DNA of 64,000 nucleotides from Peromyscus leucopus (GCF_004664715.2 NC_051086.1:71487986-71551985); one strand, 5' to 3'; numbered from the stretch's first letter, positions 12,995 to 24,635 are shown. Notes: a model not told the origin generated them from the letters alone. Program-made: numbers and translations.

Positions 12995-13423
12995 GAAAGA
13001 AAGAAGAAAGCCAAATGTAACTCCAATCCTGATTCTAGACTGTCTGAGGGAGGAAAGCCATCACACTCACTCACTCTCTCACACACACACACACCCCAGC
13101 CACATAAGGGTTCCTCCTCCTCTCGTGCCGAGAGACTATGAGTCTATTTTCTCCCGCTGGGTGGACTGGCAAAGACATCAATCATGTAGGACTAACTGTG
13201 TGCCCCTAGCTCCATACAAAGGGAAGTTTTCATGACTTCCAGGTCTGATTCTATCCTTCAAGGGTAGGAGAACAAACAAGAGTTCTGTGAAACTGGAGAC
13301 CCCACTGAGCACATCTTACTACTAATGCAGACTGCCACCACACTCTTATGCATCCTTTTTACAAGTCCAGAGCTTAGATGACCAATGACCGGGCCTACGC
13401 CTCTAGTTAAGGCATGGGTCTTG

Positions 13424-13631
13424 GGGGCTGGAGAGATGGAGAACAGTTAAGAGCACTGGCTACTCTTGCAAATGCCCCAGCACCCACACAGTGGCTCACA
13501 GCCACCTGGAACTCCTATCCCAAACCATCTAATCCCCTCTTCTGACCTCCACACGTGTCAGACAGACAGACATGAAGGCAAAACATTCATACAATAAAAG
13601 ATATAAAATAAAAAAAACAAACAACAAAACA
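13424..13631 (+). repeat. Dynll2: B2 SINE with perfect target duplication
   Basis: GGGGCTGGAGAGATGG through an A-rich tail. CATGGGTCTTG is duplicated at 13,413-13,423 and 13,632-13,642. It lies in intron 2 antisense to the gene. Confidence 0.9.
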
Positions 13632-13756
13632 CATGGGTCTTGACTGGAAATCAGGGGCCCATGCTATTACCCCTGGTTCAGCTGCCTCTTCAGTGGTAAC
13701 CATTTCCACTCAGGTATTCATTTAGGACTTTTTCTTCTAAATGTTTGCATTTACTT

Positions 13757-13921
13757 GTTTATTGGAGGTGGTGGAGCATGCCACAGCACACAGGCGGAAG
13801 TTAGAAGACAACTTGCAGGAGTCCAGTATCTTCTTCCAACCATGTGGGTTTCCGGGATCCAACTCAGATCACCAGGCTTGGCAGCAACTACCCTTGCCCA
13901 GTGAGCCATCTCACCAGCCCC
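13757..13921 (-). repeat. Dynll2: B3-like SINE
   Basis: Inverse B2/B3: AACCATGTGGGTTTCCGGGA through GAGCCATCTCACCAGCCCC. Confidence 0.7.
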
Positions 13922-14149
13922 ATTTAGGAATTTCTCAATAACCAAACTCTAATGTTGAGCCATTTTTATAAAAATTATACAGTCAGTCCTCTACATCTGT
14001 AGGTTCTAACCAACCATACATTTAAAATATTCAGAGAAAAAAAAAAAACTACACCTATGTTGAACCAGTACAGATTTTCTTCTCTATCATTTCCTAGTAG
14101 TCCCTACAGAAATCAAGAGACTGAATATTCAAGCTCACTGTTTGGTTGG

Positions 14150-14480
14150 TTGGTTGTTTTTTTCCCCCCTTGGCTTTTCCCAGACAAGGTTTCTCTGAGA
14201 AACAAGTCCTGTAACTTGCCATATAGGCCAAGCTGGCCTTGAACTCAGAGATCTGAGAATGTAGGGAGGGGGTTGCTAGAGTTGGCTCAGCAGTTAAGAA
14301 CACTTGTTGCTCTTTCAGGGACCTGAATTCAATTCCCAGCACCCACATAATGGTTCACAACCATCTGTAACACCAGTCCCAGAGGTTCTGATAGCCACTT
14401 CTGGCCTCCACAGGTACCAGGCATGCACTGTGGTACAGAGACATACATATAGACAAAATACCCATACATGTAACGTAATT
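14150..14480. repeat. Dynll2: Minus B1 fragment and old plus-strand B2
   Basis: 14,150-14,262 is a decayed inverse B1. 14,268-14,480 is a B2 (TTGGCTCAGCAGTTAAGAAC, TTCAATTCCCAGCACCCACA). Confidence 0.65.
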
Positions 14481-14970
14481 TTTTTAAAAATAAGACAGAA
14501 TATAGGGAGAATAGTAAATATTGCAGATATGCAGACCCTAAGTCTTTTTTAGGGAAAAGGAAATGGTTCATATCATGAGGATTATAAAGGATATACCACA
14601 GTAAATGATAAAGTTCCCTAAAAATCTGTTCATAATCATCCAGTATTCATTTAATGTTATTTAATTTTGAATACTGAATAGTTCTCAACTGGGACAGTAA
14701 TATTAGTTCTGAAGTTTCTCTGCACAGTATTCCCTTCCCTAATGCCTTGCTGTGACATTATTTGTAAAACTAACACAGCGTCAGCAGAGCTCTTATCAAG
14801 AATCATTAAGGTGAGTGCTTTGGCAATTCAGCATCACCCCATAATCCAGCTGCTTTACAGAGTTGCAGGGTGTTGTCTGAAGGGCTGCACCTCCTTTCTC
14901 AGAAGCTGCCTGCCCCGACCCCCACCCCTCCACTGCAGCTCAGCTGTCGATCCTCATGCTCCTGGCTTAC

Positions 14971-15102
14971 CTTCTTGATATAGGCAGCAATGTCCTTCTC
15001 TATGTTGTATTTCTCCATGGCCTGTGTGGCGCAGTCAACGGCATCCTGTTGCATGTCCTCAGACATGTCTGCGTTCTTGATCACTGCCTTCCGGTCAGAC
15101 AT
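14971..15102 (-). CDS. Dynll2: Dynein light chain LC8-type 2, coding exon 2 (residues 1-44)
   Basis: This exon encodes the start methionine and the first 44 residues of the 89-residue LC8 light chain. LC8 is a homodimeric hub protein: it is a subunit of cytoplasmic dynein and myosin V and binds short linear motifs in many partners, including the pro-apoptotic protein Bmf. The residues that separate DYNLL2 from DYNLL1 fall in this exon, and every one is DYNLL2-like: Ser2, Asp16, Ala21, Asp23, Met29 and Tyr41 (DYNLL1 has Cys, Glu, Ser, Glu, Leu and His). The open frame continues 14 codons upstream, but a splice acceptor (ctactgcag) ends 7 nt before the ATG, so translation starts at 15,102. The ATG has A at -3, a good Kozak context. 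The exon ends with the AAG of Lys44 followed by GTAAGC, a strong phase-0 donor. Confidence 0.97.
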
Positions 15103-15246
15103 CGTGGCACTGCAGTAGGAGGAGAAACGTAAGGCTGACAACTTCTCAGTGTGGCCAAGAGACTGAGGTTGGGAGCCTCAGGGCTGAGAGAACTACAGAA
15201 GGTGGAAACACACGAAACACAGACAAGAGACGTCAAGAGGAAGCTT

Positions 15247-15398
15247 ATGCTGGGCATGGTGGAGCACACCTTAAATCTCAGCACCTGGGAGACAGAAGCA
15301 GTCGGATCTCTGAGTTCAAGGCCTGCCTGGTCTTCAAAGGCAGTTCCAGGCCAGCCAGAGATACACGGTAAAAGCTCCATCTCAAAAATAAAAAGGGG
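15247..15398 (+). repeat. Dynll2: Old B1 SINE in intron 1, close to exon 2
   Basis: GCTGGGCATGGTGGAGCACA through AAAAGCTCCATCTCAAAAAT, diverged. It lies about 140 bp upstream of the exon 2 acceptor. Confidence 0.75.
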
Positions 15399-16408
15399 GG
15401 GGGGGGGAACGACACTTACAAGCTTTCAGCAGAAATATGGTCTTTACTTCTTGGAAATACAGGGCAAGTTTAAAAAGAAATGTAGATGTAAGATGTCATG
15501 TTTTAAAAACACACAAAAATGAATTGTCTAACTCCTAATAGATATGTATTTCATACACTGCACCACAGCACAACACCGATAGCCAAAGTGGACAACAAGG
15601 CACCCCCTGACTGTATCTTTCAGCAAGTTCATTACCTCCTGTTTTACGCCACTGTCTAGAAAACAGGGATTGCAGCGTTATACTAAGGATAAAACCAGAA
15701 GCTAACACCTAACAGATTATCATTGGTCTCACAGCAGAAAACACCTGCTAGAAATTAGTGTCCCTGATTTCTGGTCCTGACTGTGAACACTTGTAGTCTT
15801 GAGGTCATCTGGCCTTCTGTATCGATTACTTCCATTTTAGCAATGAGGTCAGCTCTCAATTGGAGGTTGTTTAAGAATTAACTAAGGTTATACGAGAGCA
15901 TCTGCAAACAAGGAGAAGTCTATGCAAGAGGGCTGTCTGTCCATCAACCCGACTCAACCAACACCTGCTTTTATAAATCAAAAGTTTTACAGGAAAACGT
16001 TAGCAGAGATGAGTCCTAAAGACTATTCTGCCCACAAAGCCTAAATAAAACATAAAATACTCACTGTCTCCTCATAGAAAAAAAGGCCAACTCTACTTTG
16101 GTACAAACAAAGGAGCGTCATACACAATATTGGGGGTTGGCGCACCTCTAAGTAGAGAAGCCGTCACATGCCACCACACCCCATCCTTCCCCCACTCTCC
16201 TCACCACCACATTCCATCTTTAAAGTGCAATATAATTGTTGAATTCCAGAATTCAGTCACAGCCAACAATGGTTTGTCATTTCTCCGAATTTTTGCTTAC
16301 TCATGTAAAAATTATTTTTATTCATTCCAAAAGCGTTAATGAAGGGAAAAGTTGGAGAAATATCTTATTATCCTGACCGGAAAGCCAAGAACTTTCCCTT
16401 AAATAAAA

Positions 16409-16520
16409 GCCGGGCCAGGTGTGGTGGTTCACACCTGAAATTCTAACACTTGGGGAGAGAGGTAGGAAGACCAGGCATTCAGAGCCAGCCTCAGTTACCA
16501 TGAGACCCAATAAAAACACA
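16409..16520 (+). repeat. Dynll2: Degraded B1/B4-like SINE
   Basis: GGCCAGGTGTGGTGGTTCAC then AGCCAGCCTCAGTTACC; other arms are weak. Confidence 0.5.
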
Positions 16521-18466
16521 GAACCGAGGACCGAGGACAGGGATGGAAGAGGGTGCGCCGCGGACATGTGAGGACTAAGGAAAAGGTTGTTAATATTTTT
16601 ATAGCCTTGTTTCATGGCCCGGCTTCCTGGGTCATGACATTCACCATGCAGCAGGCAACCAGACTTCTCAAGCTGATCCTGCATGGACCCTTCTCCCCTG
16701 GCAGCTTCTGGTTATATGAGCTACTTTGTAACAAATGAAATGAGCCACAGAATCCTGCCCCTGTCCTTGACCAGTCCCATCATCACACACAGCAGTATTG
16801 ATTCCCCTCACCTCAAGTCCAAAAGTGCCACTGGTTGTGGTCTAGCCCAATGGAGAAAAAAAAGAAAAAAAAGAAAAAGATGCTATCCCTGAGTCAGTCT
16901 GACACACGGCTACAAGGAAGCCTGACTACTCAGGGAGAGATTCCTGGTATCGTTCCAAGCTGCTACTTATCTGAGTCCACACTACCCACTGGGTGAGATG
17001 AGAAGAACTCAGAACATCAAATGCACAGAATGTACACATGACGGCTGCCAGGCAAGGCAACCCTTGACTGAACCCAAGGCACCTTGGCCTGACACTGTCA
17101 AATGAAGCAAGACTTCTTCCACTTAAGCAGACACTGGCTAGTGTTTAGATCAGAAGCCCCCAACCCCTTACCCCAGAGAAAATTTGGAGCTTCAAGGAAT
17201 CTGTGGTGGTGAAGAAAAAAAGGTCAAGAGATGCTGCTGTTCAAGGCTGACTAGCTCTATGACCTTGGGCAAACAATCACATTTAAAAACAATGGCTGGA
17301 ACGAGAGAAACGGGGCGATCTCCATGAGGTTTGAGCCAAGCAAAAGGCATCGATGTGTCTAGACCTTTCTAGAAGTGAAGAAACAACAATGTCACCCGGT
17401 GGCCTGTTCCAGGTTACCCACTCAGAAGGGGGCACTGTTTACAAATCCAGAGCTTGGGGGTGGAGCCTGGCTACAGACAACGAAGTATGAAATTGGCACC
17501 ATTTTGCCAAAAAAAAAAAAAAAAAAAAAAAAAGCTCACCTGCTTCACTGCCTCATTCAAGTCCAAAGGATCAACTTTGTCACAGTAATTAAAAGCTATT
17601 TTACTCTCCGAGAGAGAGCCTGCGATTACATAATGCTGGTCTTGTGACTACAATGCCACGATTCTTCACCCCTGGCCCCTCAGGCGTCGCAGAAAGGTGA
17701 GGCCGAGCCCCAGCAACCCCTATCCAAGGTGCCAGAGAGAAAGGAGAGGGAGCTGGATGCCCAGCCAGCCTTTCCTTCCCGGGGGAGGGGGAGTGGAGGG
17801 GGGGCAGCTGGGCCTCCAGATAAAAAGATGGCCAAAGGGCCCCAAGCCAGCTTCCTGAGTCACGAGCCGGTAGCTCCTGTGAAAACGAAGAGGAGCACTC
17901 CAGGACAGTTCTCATCCTGTCTCCGGTCTTGCGACAAAAAAAAAAAAAAGCCAAGCCTCCAAATGCCACGGACTGCCTTGCACCATTCCTTAACATGCAC
18001 ACACGTTATTGCTTCGCTTTGGATTTCCAAAGGGGGCCGTACCCCCCACCCACCCACCCACCCACACACCCCCATCCCGTCCTCCCGAGGGCAGCGACCA
18101 CGAAGGGCAGCAGCATCTGGGGATTGAAAGAGCAGCATCCGCCGCCCCGCCGGGTCCGCAGGCCCCGGCCAGTCCTCCGCCCTCCCCGCGCCAGGCCTGG
18201 AGCGGCGCCGGAGTGACCGGGCGACCTCTCTCTCCGCAGGAAGGACGCCCCGGAGGGTGGCGACAGCGGCGGCGGCGGCGGGAGAAGCCGCGTCATACCC
18301 GAGCCCTCTCCACCCGCTCGCCTCCGACCCCCTAGAGGCCTCCCCGCACCGCGGGGCGGGCTCCCCCGGGGGGCCGCGGGGCCTCCGGAGCTCGGGCCGA
18401 GCAGGGCGTAGGTAGATAGGGAGGGAGGGAGGGGAGGGCTGGCCCCCGGGGGGCCCCCCGGCTCAC

Positions 18467-18748
18467 CGTCACGCGGGGCGAGTCCGCACAGGCCCCTGGG
18501 GAGCAGCGCTGGGCTGAAGCAGAGCGCGGGGCAGGGGCGGTGTCCCCTGGCTGGGCTCAGTCCTGCAGCAGCAGCAGCCACTGCCGCCGCCGCCGCCGCG
18601 GTGTCCGCCTGCTCCCCGCAGCCCCGGGGCCGAGCGCTCGCGCCGCCGTCCGCCCTCCCGAGCTCCCCCGACCGCCCGCGCTCCGCCTCGCGCCGCCCGG
18701 CAAGCCCGCCCGTCCCCGCTGGTGCCTCGCCGTCCGCTCCGCTCCGCC
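18467..18748 (-). other. Dynll2: Dynll2 exon 1, non-coding 5' UTR (start site estimated)
   Basis: A donor reading ACG|GTGAGC on the minus strand fixes the 3' edge at 18,467. The start is placed about 30 bp downstream of a TATA-like CTATTTC, so it is only an estimate. The exon is very GC-rich and carries a short CGG run followed by CTG/CAG triplets (about 18,570-18,600). I find no ATG on the minus strand between the estimated start and the donor, nor in the 7-nt leader of exon 2, so the leader has no upstream open reading frame. That fits a housekeeping gene translated by direct scanning. Confidence 0.7.
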
Positions 18749-18774
18749 GCTGAGCGCGGCCGACGCGCGGCCCT

Positions 18775-18834
18775 GAAATAGAGCCCCGCCCCCGCCCCCC
18801 GGCCGCGCGCGCCGCCGTCCGCGCTCCCCATTGG
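18775..18834 (-). promoter_or_regulatory. Dynll2: Dynll2 core promoter: CCAAT box, GC boxes, TATA-like element
   Basis: Reading the minus strand in order there is AGCCAATGG (CCAAT at 18,834-18,830), a C/G-rich spacer, two overlapping GC boxes (18,800-18,784) and CTATTTC (18,781-18,775) at TATA distance from the predicted start. This spacing is typical of NF-Y/Sp1-driven CpG-island promoters. Factor binding is inferred from motif matches only. Confidence 0.7.
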
Positions 18835-19624
18835 CTGCGCCCGCCCGGCCCCGCACTGCGGGCTTCTCCCCGCGCCGCTCTCGCTCCACATCTTGTTTCC
18901 TCCCACAATGCCTCGGGCGCGGAGGAGGGGGTGGGGAAGGGGAGCTGGAGGAGGTGTTGAGGGGGGGAGGGAGGCACGGGGGGGCCTTTGGAAGAGGAGA
19001 AAGGAGCATGCCGGACCCCCCTTCTCCCCCCACCCCCACCTCTCTCGGCCCAAGGCTGGAGACGGCCAGTCTGGGGAGGTATAAAGAGAGGAGGCCCAGG
19101 AAGGGGAAGAGAGTAGGGGGGGGGGGGCGTGGAGACCCCAGAGTCAAGGAGAAGAGTGGAGGGATGGAGAGCTCAGACTCAGAAGAAGAAGGCCCCCGGG
19201 TCCCAACTTTGGAAAGAGGCGGGGAGGGGACAGAAACCACCGGGGATGAGGGGAAACACAGGACGCTGTCTGCCTCGGCTGACAGCACTTGTGAGCAGAA
19301 CAGCCAAAGCCCCGTGGTGAAGGAAAGGCATCAGCAGTCAAGGGCCCCTCTTGCCCTCACATCCTGGAAAGGTCTCTTGCTCCTGGCTCAGCCTTTGTTC
19401 CCGAATCTCATGGCCATTCTCCCTACCTGAAGCTGGGACCCTAACCACTATCTTCAAAACAGTGGAGGTACAGCCGCTGGCTGCCGTTTATGGCCCTTGG
19501 GTCCTTTGGGGATAGAGGTGTGAGAACCATCGGCCATCAGTCATCCCCACCTGTCCGGTTAAACAGGACCAGAAGGAACTGAACGGAAAGCTTATAGGTA
19601 TGAGCTCTGAGGTGTCTTTAAAAC

Positions 19625-19781
19625 CTCCATCCATTGGTGGCACACGCTTTTAATCCCAACACTCACTCGGGAGGCTGAGGCAGGTGGATCTCTGAGTTCG
19701 AGGCCAGCCTGGTCTACAGAGCGAGGTCCAGGACCACCAGGGCTACACAAAGAAACCCTGTCTCAGAAAGAAAAAAAAAAT
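19625..19781 (+). repeat. B1 SINE upstream of Dynll2
   Basis: GGTGGCACACGCTTTTAATC through AAGAAACCCTGTCTCAGAAA. First SINE upstream of the promoter, about 0.9 kb from the predicted start. Confidence 0.85.
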
Positions 19782-20706
19782 GTAGACAGTACACAGATTC
19801 AGACCCCTTGCCAGGTCAGTTCCCTTGGGCTACAACTGGAAAACTTCAGGCAGCAGATACTGTGGGGTGTGTGTGTGTGTGTTCTCCAAGGTTTTTTTCA
19901 TGCTATTCCAACCCAGGAAAGACGGACACCAGGAAATGTCTTTTTTTCTTCCCAAACCTTGATTCACAAAGGGTCTATCTAAAGGGTGTGCGTAATAGAG
20001 TCTTCAGCGGGAGGTCAGACATTCTGGCCACTCTGGATGTTAGCAAATTGCCTGGCACCGCTCCCGTGTCCATCTTTTTCTCTCCCCTGACCTAAACCGT
20101 GAGTGAGAAGTCAGACTTGCTCTGGCCTTAGCCTGCCCTGCTTGGGAGTATCATAATTGAGTATTCATTATGTGTCAGACAAAATGGAAAATCATCCCCT
20201 CGGGTTTCTGCATTCCACAGCTCTGTCTTTTCCCATCTGCAGTCAGGGACTCAACCGGGCAAAGGCCTGGGGTATCCCTACATCCAGGGGGTATTCTGAT
20301 GTAAGCCTGTGTTAATGAATGAGGGGTGGGGCACATGTGGGGAGGGGCCAGAGGATGGATCATCCACCTGGGGCTTTTGTGGAGTAACACTTAGGGACTT
20401 CTTGGAGAAAGAGAGCTAATACCCTTTTCCCCCAGCCTTCATTAGCTTCCGGCCCCTTCCAAGGTACGAAGGTCACAACTGTGATGTGTGGTTGTACAAG
20501 ACATTCACTGCCCAAGGACACCAATGGAGAGAGCAAGTGGGAATGCATCTATAGCATACACTTGCTTCTTGGCATGTCTTGATACAGGCCGGCCAGCATT
20601 CCACCAAATGACCTTTTCCAGGGTGCACAAAAGGGATTATGAGCTTTGATGACCCTAGTGTGTTCTCCCTGTGCCTCTTGTGTGGAGTAGAGCAGAGAGA
20701 GATTAA

Positions 20707-20884
20707 TTTGTTTGTTTGTTTGTTTGTTTGTTTTTGTTTTTGTTTTTCAAGACAGGGTTTCTCTGTAGCTTTGGAGCCTGTCCTGGACTAGCTCTGTAGT
20801 CCAGGCTAGCCTCAAACTCACAGAGATCTGCCTGGCTCTGCCTCCCAAGTGCTGGGATTGAAGGCATGCGCCACCACCGCCCAG
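20707..20884 (-). repeat. B1 SINE
   Basis: TTTG-rich tail, then CAAGACAGGGTTTCTCTGTA through GCCACCACCGCCCAGC. The AGATTAATT flanks look like a target duplication. Confidence 0.9.
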
Positions 20885-20991
20885 CAAGATTAATTATTCT
20901 TACTGTGGATTAAAATGGGTTGGAAATAGAAGATAAAACTCTCAACAAAAGTTGGACTAAGACTTGTGGCCCTTCAGAAATTTCGGTATTG

Positions 20992-20993
<2 letters not shown>

Positions 20994-21043
<50 letters not shown>
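20994..21043 (+). repeat. (TG)n microsatellite
   Basis: About 24 TG units, uninterrupted. Confidence 0.98.
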
Positions 21044-21044
<1 letters not shown>

Positions 21045-21082
21045 GGATGAGACTTGTTAAAACAGTATGGTTTAAGGTTTAA

Positions 21083-21160
21083 GGCTGGGGATGTAGCTCA
21101 GTGGTAGAGTGAGGACTTGCCCAGCATGCTCAAGGCCCTGAGTTTGATTCCTGTTACAAA
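21083..21160 (+). repeat. Diverged ID-type tRNA-derived SINE
   Basis: GGCTGGGGATGTAGCTCAGTGG and GAGTTTGATTCCTG preserve A- and B-box-like sequence. The body is longer and less regular than a true tRNA and does not fold as one. Confidence 0.7.
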
Positions 21161-21429
21161 CAGTAATATGGTTTATAGATAACAACTAACCTGTCTAGCG
21201 CCCTCCCTCTGGCAGGTTCTAAGTGTTTCCAATGGAAGACATTCTATTCTACCACACTACACTGGTTTTCAGGTGAACTATTGCTGTCCGCCTTTGGGTG
21301 AGTCGCTATTAGCTTAGTGTAGTTGGGTAGTTTGCCTAAAGTCACCCAGCCTGTCCCAAGTGCTGACAACCTTAGCCATTGGACTACTGTGCCACCTAAC
21401 AGTGAACTAAAAGTATAGAGGAGCGACTT

Positions 21430-21751
21430 GGCTCCCGGCCATGGTCCCCATGGAGGCCAGAAGAGAGTGTCAGAGCCCTGGAAATGGAGTTATAGATGGC
21501 TGTAAAATGCCATGTGGGTGCTCGGAATTGAATCCAGATCCTCTGAAAGAGCAGCTAGTGCTGTTAGCTCCTCAGCCCCCTCCAAAAGCTTTTTTTTTTT
21601 TTTTTTTTTTTTCCTTTAAGACCAAGTTTCACTACATAGCTCTGGCTGTCCTGGAACTCACTGTGTAGATCAGGCTGGCCTTGAACTCACAGAGATCCTC
21701 TCCCTCTGCCTCCCATGTGCTGAGTTTAAAGGTCTGCATCACCACTCCTGC
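21430..21751 (-). repeat. B3-like SINE followed by B1 SINE
   Basis: 21,430-21,583 is an inverse B3 (GAATTGAATCCAGATCCTCT). 21,588-21,751 is a poly-T-led inverse B1 with CATGTGCTGAGTTTAAAGG. Confidence 0.7.
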
Positions 21752-22182
21752 CTCCAAAGTTCTTTTTTTTTTTTTTTTTTAAGCCCAAACATTAATATCT
21801 CCAGGAACAGAGTTTAGGAAACTTCTCCTATACTAATTAATGCTATTTATGCAAAATGCTTACTACCTAAGATAATTACTAGGCAGCATTGCAACTATGA
21901 TAATTAATATATCCCCCGAACTTGGTAGATGTCTCTTTGCCAGGGCTGTGTGAAATTGCCTGGTTTCCTGTTTCCTTGCGATCAGTCATATCTTCTGACT
22001 TAGAACAGAAGGGTTGATTTCTGTCTCGTTTGTGGGCCCTTGACCCTCCGTCTGTTTTGATTTCAGGGGTCCTCAGACCACCCCTCAACTTACAAGTTTC
22101 ACCCATATTCATGTTTTTTAACTATGGCCTGGAACCTGGACACTCTTCTCATCCTCGGATTTCTCCACACAGGCCCCTCAGA

Positions 22183-22229
<47 letters not shown>
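22183..22229 (+). repeat. (CA)n microsatellite
   Basis: About 23 CA units, uninterrupted. Confidence 0.98.
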
Positions 22230-22660
22230 ACATCTGATGGTTAGCAGTGTGGTTCCAGGAATGGATTCCTTTGGTTCTAACTTCTTTCTTTCCACCATTC
22301 AAAGCTGTGCTATGGGCATATTTGGCCAAGCTATTCAGATCACAAACTTTCCTTTTCTTCATCTATAAATTGGGAATTATGTCTGCTTTAAAGAGTTAAG
22401 GGGGGGAATGCATGAAAACCCAAGTGCCTGGTCCACGTAGCTGGCAAATATTAGTTGTCATCACATTGTTTCCCTTCCCTGTAGTTCTTATCTCCACTCA
22501 AAGCCCCATGCACAAGCCAGAGCAGGGAATCTCCCTGGATTCGCATCTTCCTCTTAAACCCACCGCATATCCATCATGTTCTCTTCCTGGCTGCTTTTCC
22601 AATGCCTTACATCCAGCCCACTACTCATCACATCTTGGTTCCCTGGCTTTTACTCTAGCC

Positions 22661-22985
22661 CAGTGATTCTCAGCCCTCCTAATGCTACAACCCTTTAATA
22701 CAGTTCCTAATGCAGACCAGGCTGGCCTCAAACTCATAGATAACCACCTGCCTCCGTCTCCCACGCACTAAGATTAAAGGCGTGCATCAGCACTGCCCAT
22801 CGAGTTCACTTATTTTCTACAAAACCTAAGAATATATGACCCCCAACCATACAATTATTTCATTGCTACTTCAGCTGTAATTTTGTTACTGTTATGAATC
22901 GTAATGTAAATATCTGATACGCAGGATATCTGGTATGCAACCCCTGTGAAAAGATCCTTTGACCCCCAATGGTCTGCGCTACGGC
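22661..22985. mobile_element. URR1-like hAT-Charlie DNA transposon with a nested B1 fragment
   Basis: The left end CAGTGATTCTCAGCC resembles the hAT-Charlie terminal repeat (CAGTGGTTCTCAACC). The body matches, from memory, a common rodent non-autonomous DNA transposon (ACCCTTTAATACAGTTCC, CCCCAACCATACAATTATTT, TATGAATCGTAATGTAAATA). A partial minus-strand B1 (22,710-22,798) replaces part of the middle. The right terminal repeat is decayed. Confidence 0.65.
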
Positions 22986-24044
22986 AGGAATCTACAGCAG
23001 ACATTTCTTTCCTGTTCAGAATAAGGACTTTGCCCTTTTCCATAGCATGCCCCCCCGCCCCTGCACACACACACCTCTCTGTTTGCCAGGTCTCCCCACA
23101 CTTCCCATCTCATGCCTGCTGCTCCTCTAACACCTCAGCTGCCTGCATTTCCCACATGCAGATTCCACAATCTTTGTTCAACTGGCTCTTCCCTCTCCCC
23201 TTGAGAATAGTAGCTTTCCTCTCTGGCTTACTCTTAAATCTAAGATGCCTTCCTTCCCCAAAGCTCACAGGGGATGTGTACCTGTCGTGGGCTCTGTAAT
23301 TTCCAGGGCTCATCACTAACCATTTCCTATTAAACTTGTCAGTCTTAGGTCGGCCCGTCGTTTCTTGAGGCTAGGGGGTCACATGAGAGTTCTGGGTATA
23401 ATGAAGGACCTAACACAGTTCCTGAAACACGGGAAGTTTTCCTAGGTATTAGGTAAACTGGGCATGCCCATCCGCAGCTGAAAAGCACAATTGGAAGAAC
23501 ACGCCTTCCCTTCCAGGTGTCCAGGCGCCTGTTTTCTCTCTCCCAGAACCAGCAATACATGCTGTTTACACTGGGCTCTCCCTGCCCAGAACAAATTACC
23601 AGCTAAGATAAATCACTGTCAGCACTGGGGAAAGTCCAGCCTTGATTTAGAAATCGACTTCCTCCTCACTCTCTCCTGACGGTTTGACTGGGATCCTTAG
23701 GTAAACTCCAGCTGAATGGGTCACCCCACAGGGTCAGGACCACAGGCTGTGGAGGTGACAGAAGTCATTTTGCCAAGCCCTTTATCAGGTGAATTACTTC
23801 AAAGGCTACAGGAAACTGGAGAAGGGTATGCCAGGGCTACATAGAGCATTCTGGCCCCAACGGCGCTGCAAATGAAACCCTTTCTTAGACTGAGATAGAT
23901 AAGAAGGGAGAGGAGAGGAGGGTGAGACAGAGGGAGAGGTTATGAATCATGATAAGGGAGACCTTGTCCTTCCTGTCGTAAAAACATTCACACTTTCTTA
24001 TCCTCAGTCTCAGGGTGAGACAGGAACGGTGAGATGGGCTCATA
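22986..24044. other. Unique intergenic block
   Basis: About 1 kb without recognised repeats or exons, apart from a small GAGAGG-rich stretch near 23,905-23,940. Confidence 0.5.
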
Positions 24045-24057
24045 AGAGATTTGTACA

Positions 24058-24234
24058 GGCCGGGGGGTGGGGGGTGGCGCACGCCTTTAATCCCAGAACT
24101 TGGGAGGCAGAGGCAGGCGGATCTCTGTGAGTTCGAGGCCAGCCTGGACTACAGAGTGAGTTCCAGGCACAAAGCTACACAGAGAAACCCTGTCTCAAAA
24201 AACTATAAAAAAAAAAAAAAAAAAAAAAGGAGAG
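24058..24234 (+). repeat. Young B1 SINE with perfect 13-nt target duplication
   Basis: GCCGGGGGGTGGGGGGTGGC head, then normal B1 through AGAAACCCTGTCTC and a long A tail. AGAGATTTGTACA is at 24,045-24,057 and 24,235-24,247. The GGCGG of the head has become a G run. Confidence 0.9.
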
Positions 24235-24249
24235 AGAGATTTGTACAAT

Positions 24250-24450
24250 CCCCCCCCAACAATGCTGGAGATTGAATGCAGGGCCTCACACATGCTGAGC
24301 AAGTTCTCTGCTCTTCAATAGTATCCCTAGCACTTCTGTCTTCCTTTTATGAAATAATTTAAAAAAAATTTTTTTTTCCTGTCTGGGCATCAAACCCAAG
24401 GCCTTGCCCATGCCAAGCAAGAAATCTATCACTAAGTCACACCCCCAGCC
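24250..24450 (-). repeat. Two degraded ID-like copies
   Basis: 24,250-24,333 (GAATGCAGGGCCTCACACAT) and 24,375-24,450 (CAAACCCAAGGCCTTGCCCA) are inverse ID-like sequences with many changes. Confidence 0.5.
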
Positions 24451-24635
24451 TTCTTTTGAGGATAATTTTGAAAAACATAAAAACCAAATAAACAAACCAA
24501 CCTGAAAATAAACACTTTGATTCATCAGGCATACTAAAATGTAGTTAAGCTAGCGAAGAACTGGGAGGGGGGTGGGGAAGAGGGTCTTTTCACTAGGAAA
24601 ATTACATTTCAACATAAGGTAGCCCTACTTTCTTT

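Larger units (their letters stand above)
12097..14970 (-). other. Dynll2: Dynll2 intron 2
   Basis: Phase-0 intron between codons 44 and 45. It contains a B1 (12,831-12,994), a short CA run near 13,080, a B2 with a perfect target duplication (13,424-13,631), a B3-like element (13,757-13,921), a B1 fragment (14,150-14,262) and an old B2 (14,268-14,480). The rest is unique. Confidence 0.85.
15110..18466 (-). other. Dynll2: Dynll2 intron 1
   Basis: Intron between non-coding exon 1 and exon 2. It holds an old B1 (15,247-15,398), a poly-G run (about 15,395-15,408), a degraded B1/B4-like copy (16,409-16,520), a short MIR-like remnant near 17,245-17,290 and a poly-A tract (17,509-17,533). The rest is unique sequence; I see no other gene. 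The low SINE load close to the promoter suggests intronic regulatory sequence. Confidence 0.8.
18060..19060. promoter_or_regulatory. Dynll2: CpG island spanning Dynll2 promoter and exon 1
   Basis: The stretch is strongly GC-rich and dense in CpG, with many CGG/GCC triplets and G/C runs, unlike the AT-balanced flanks. It covers the distal end of intron 1, exon 1 and the upstream promoter. It also contains long overlapping reading frames on both strands that are composition artefacts. Limits are by eye. Confidence 0.85.

Noticed and set aside
18006..18977. 323-codon minus-strand frame, with overlapping 243- and 194-codon minus frames and a 199-codon plus frame (18,831-19,430)
   Set aside because: They lie in the CpG island, where GC-rich DNA has few stop codons. 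The translations are Arg/Gly/Pro/Ala-rich low complexity, overlap each other on both strands, and span the predicted Dynll2 exon 1 donor.
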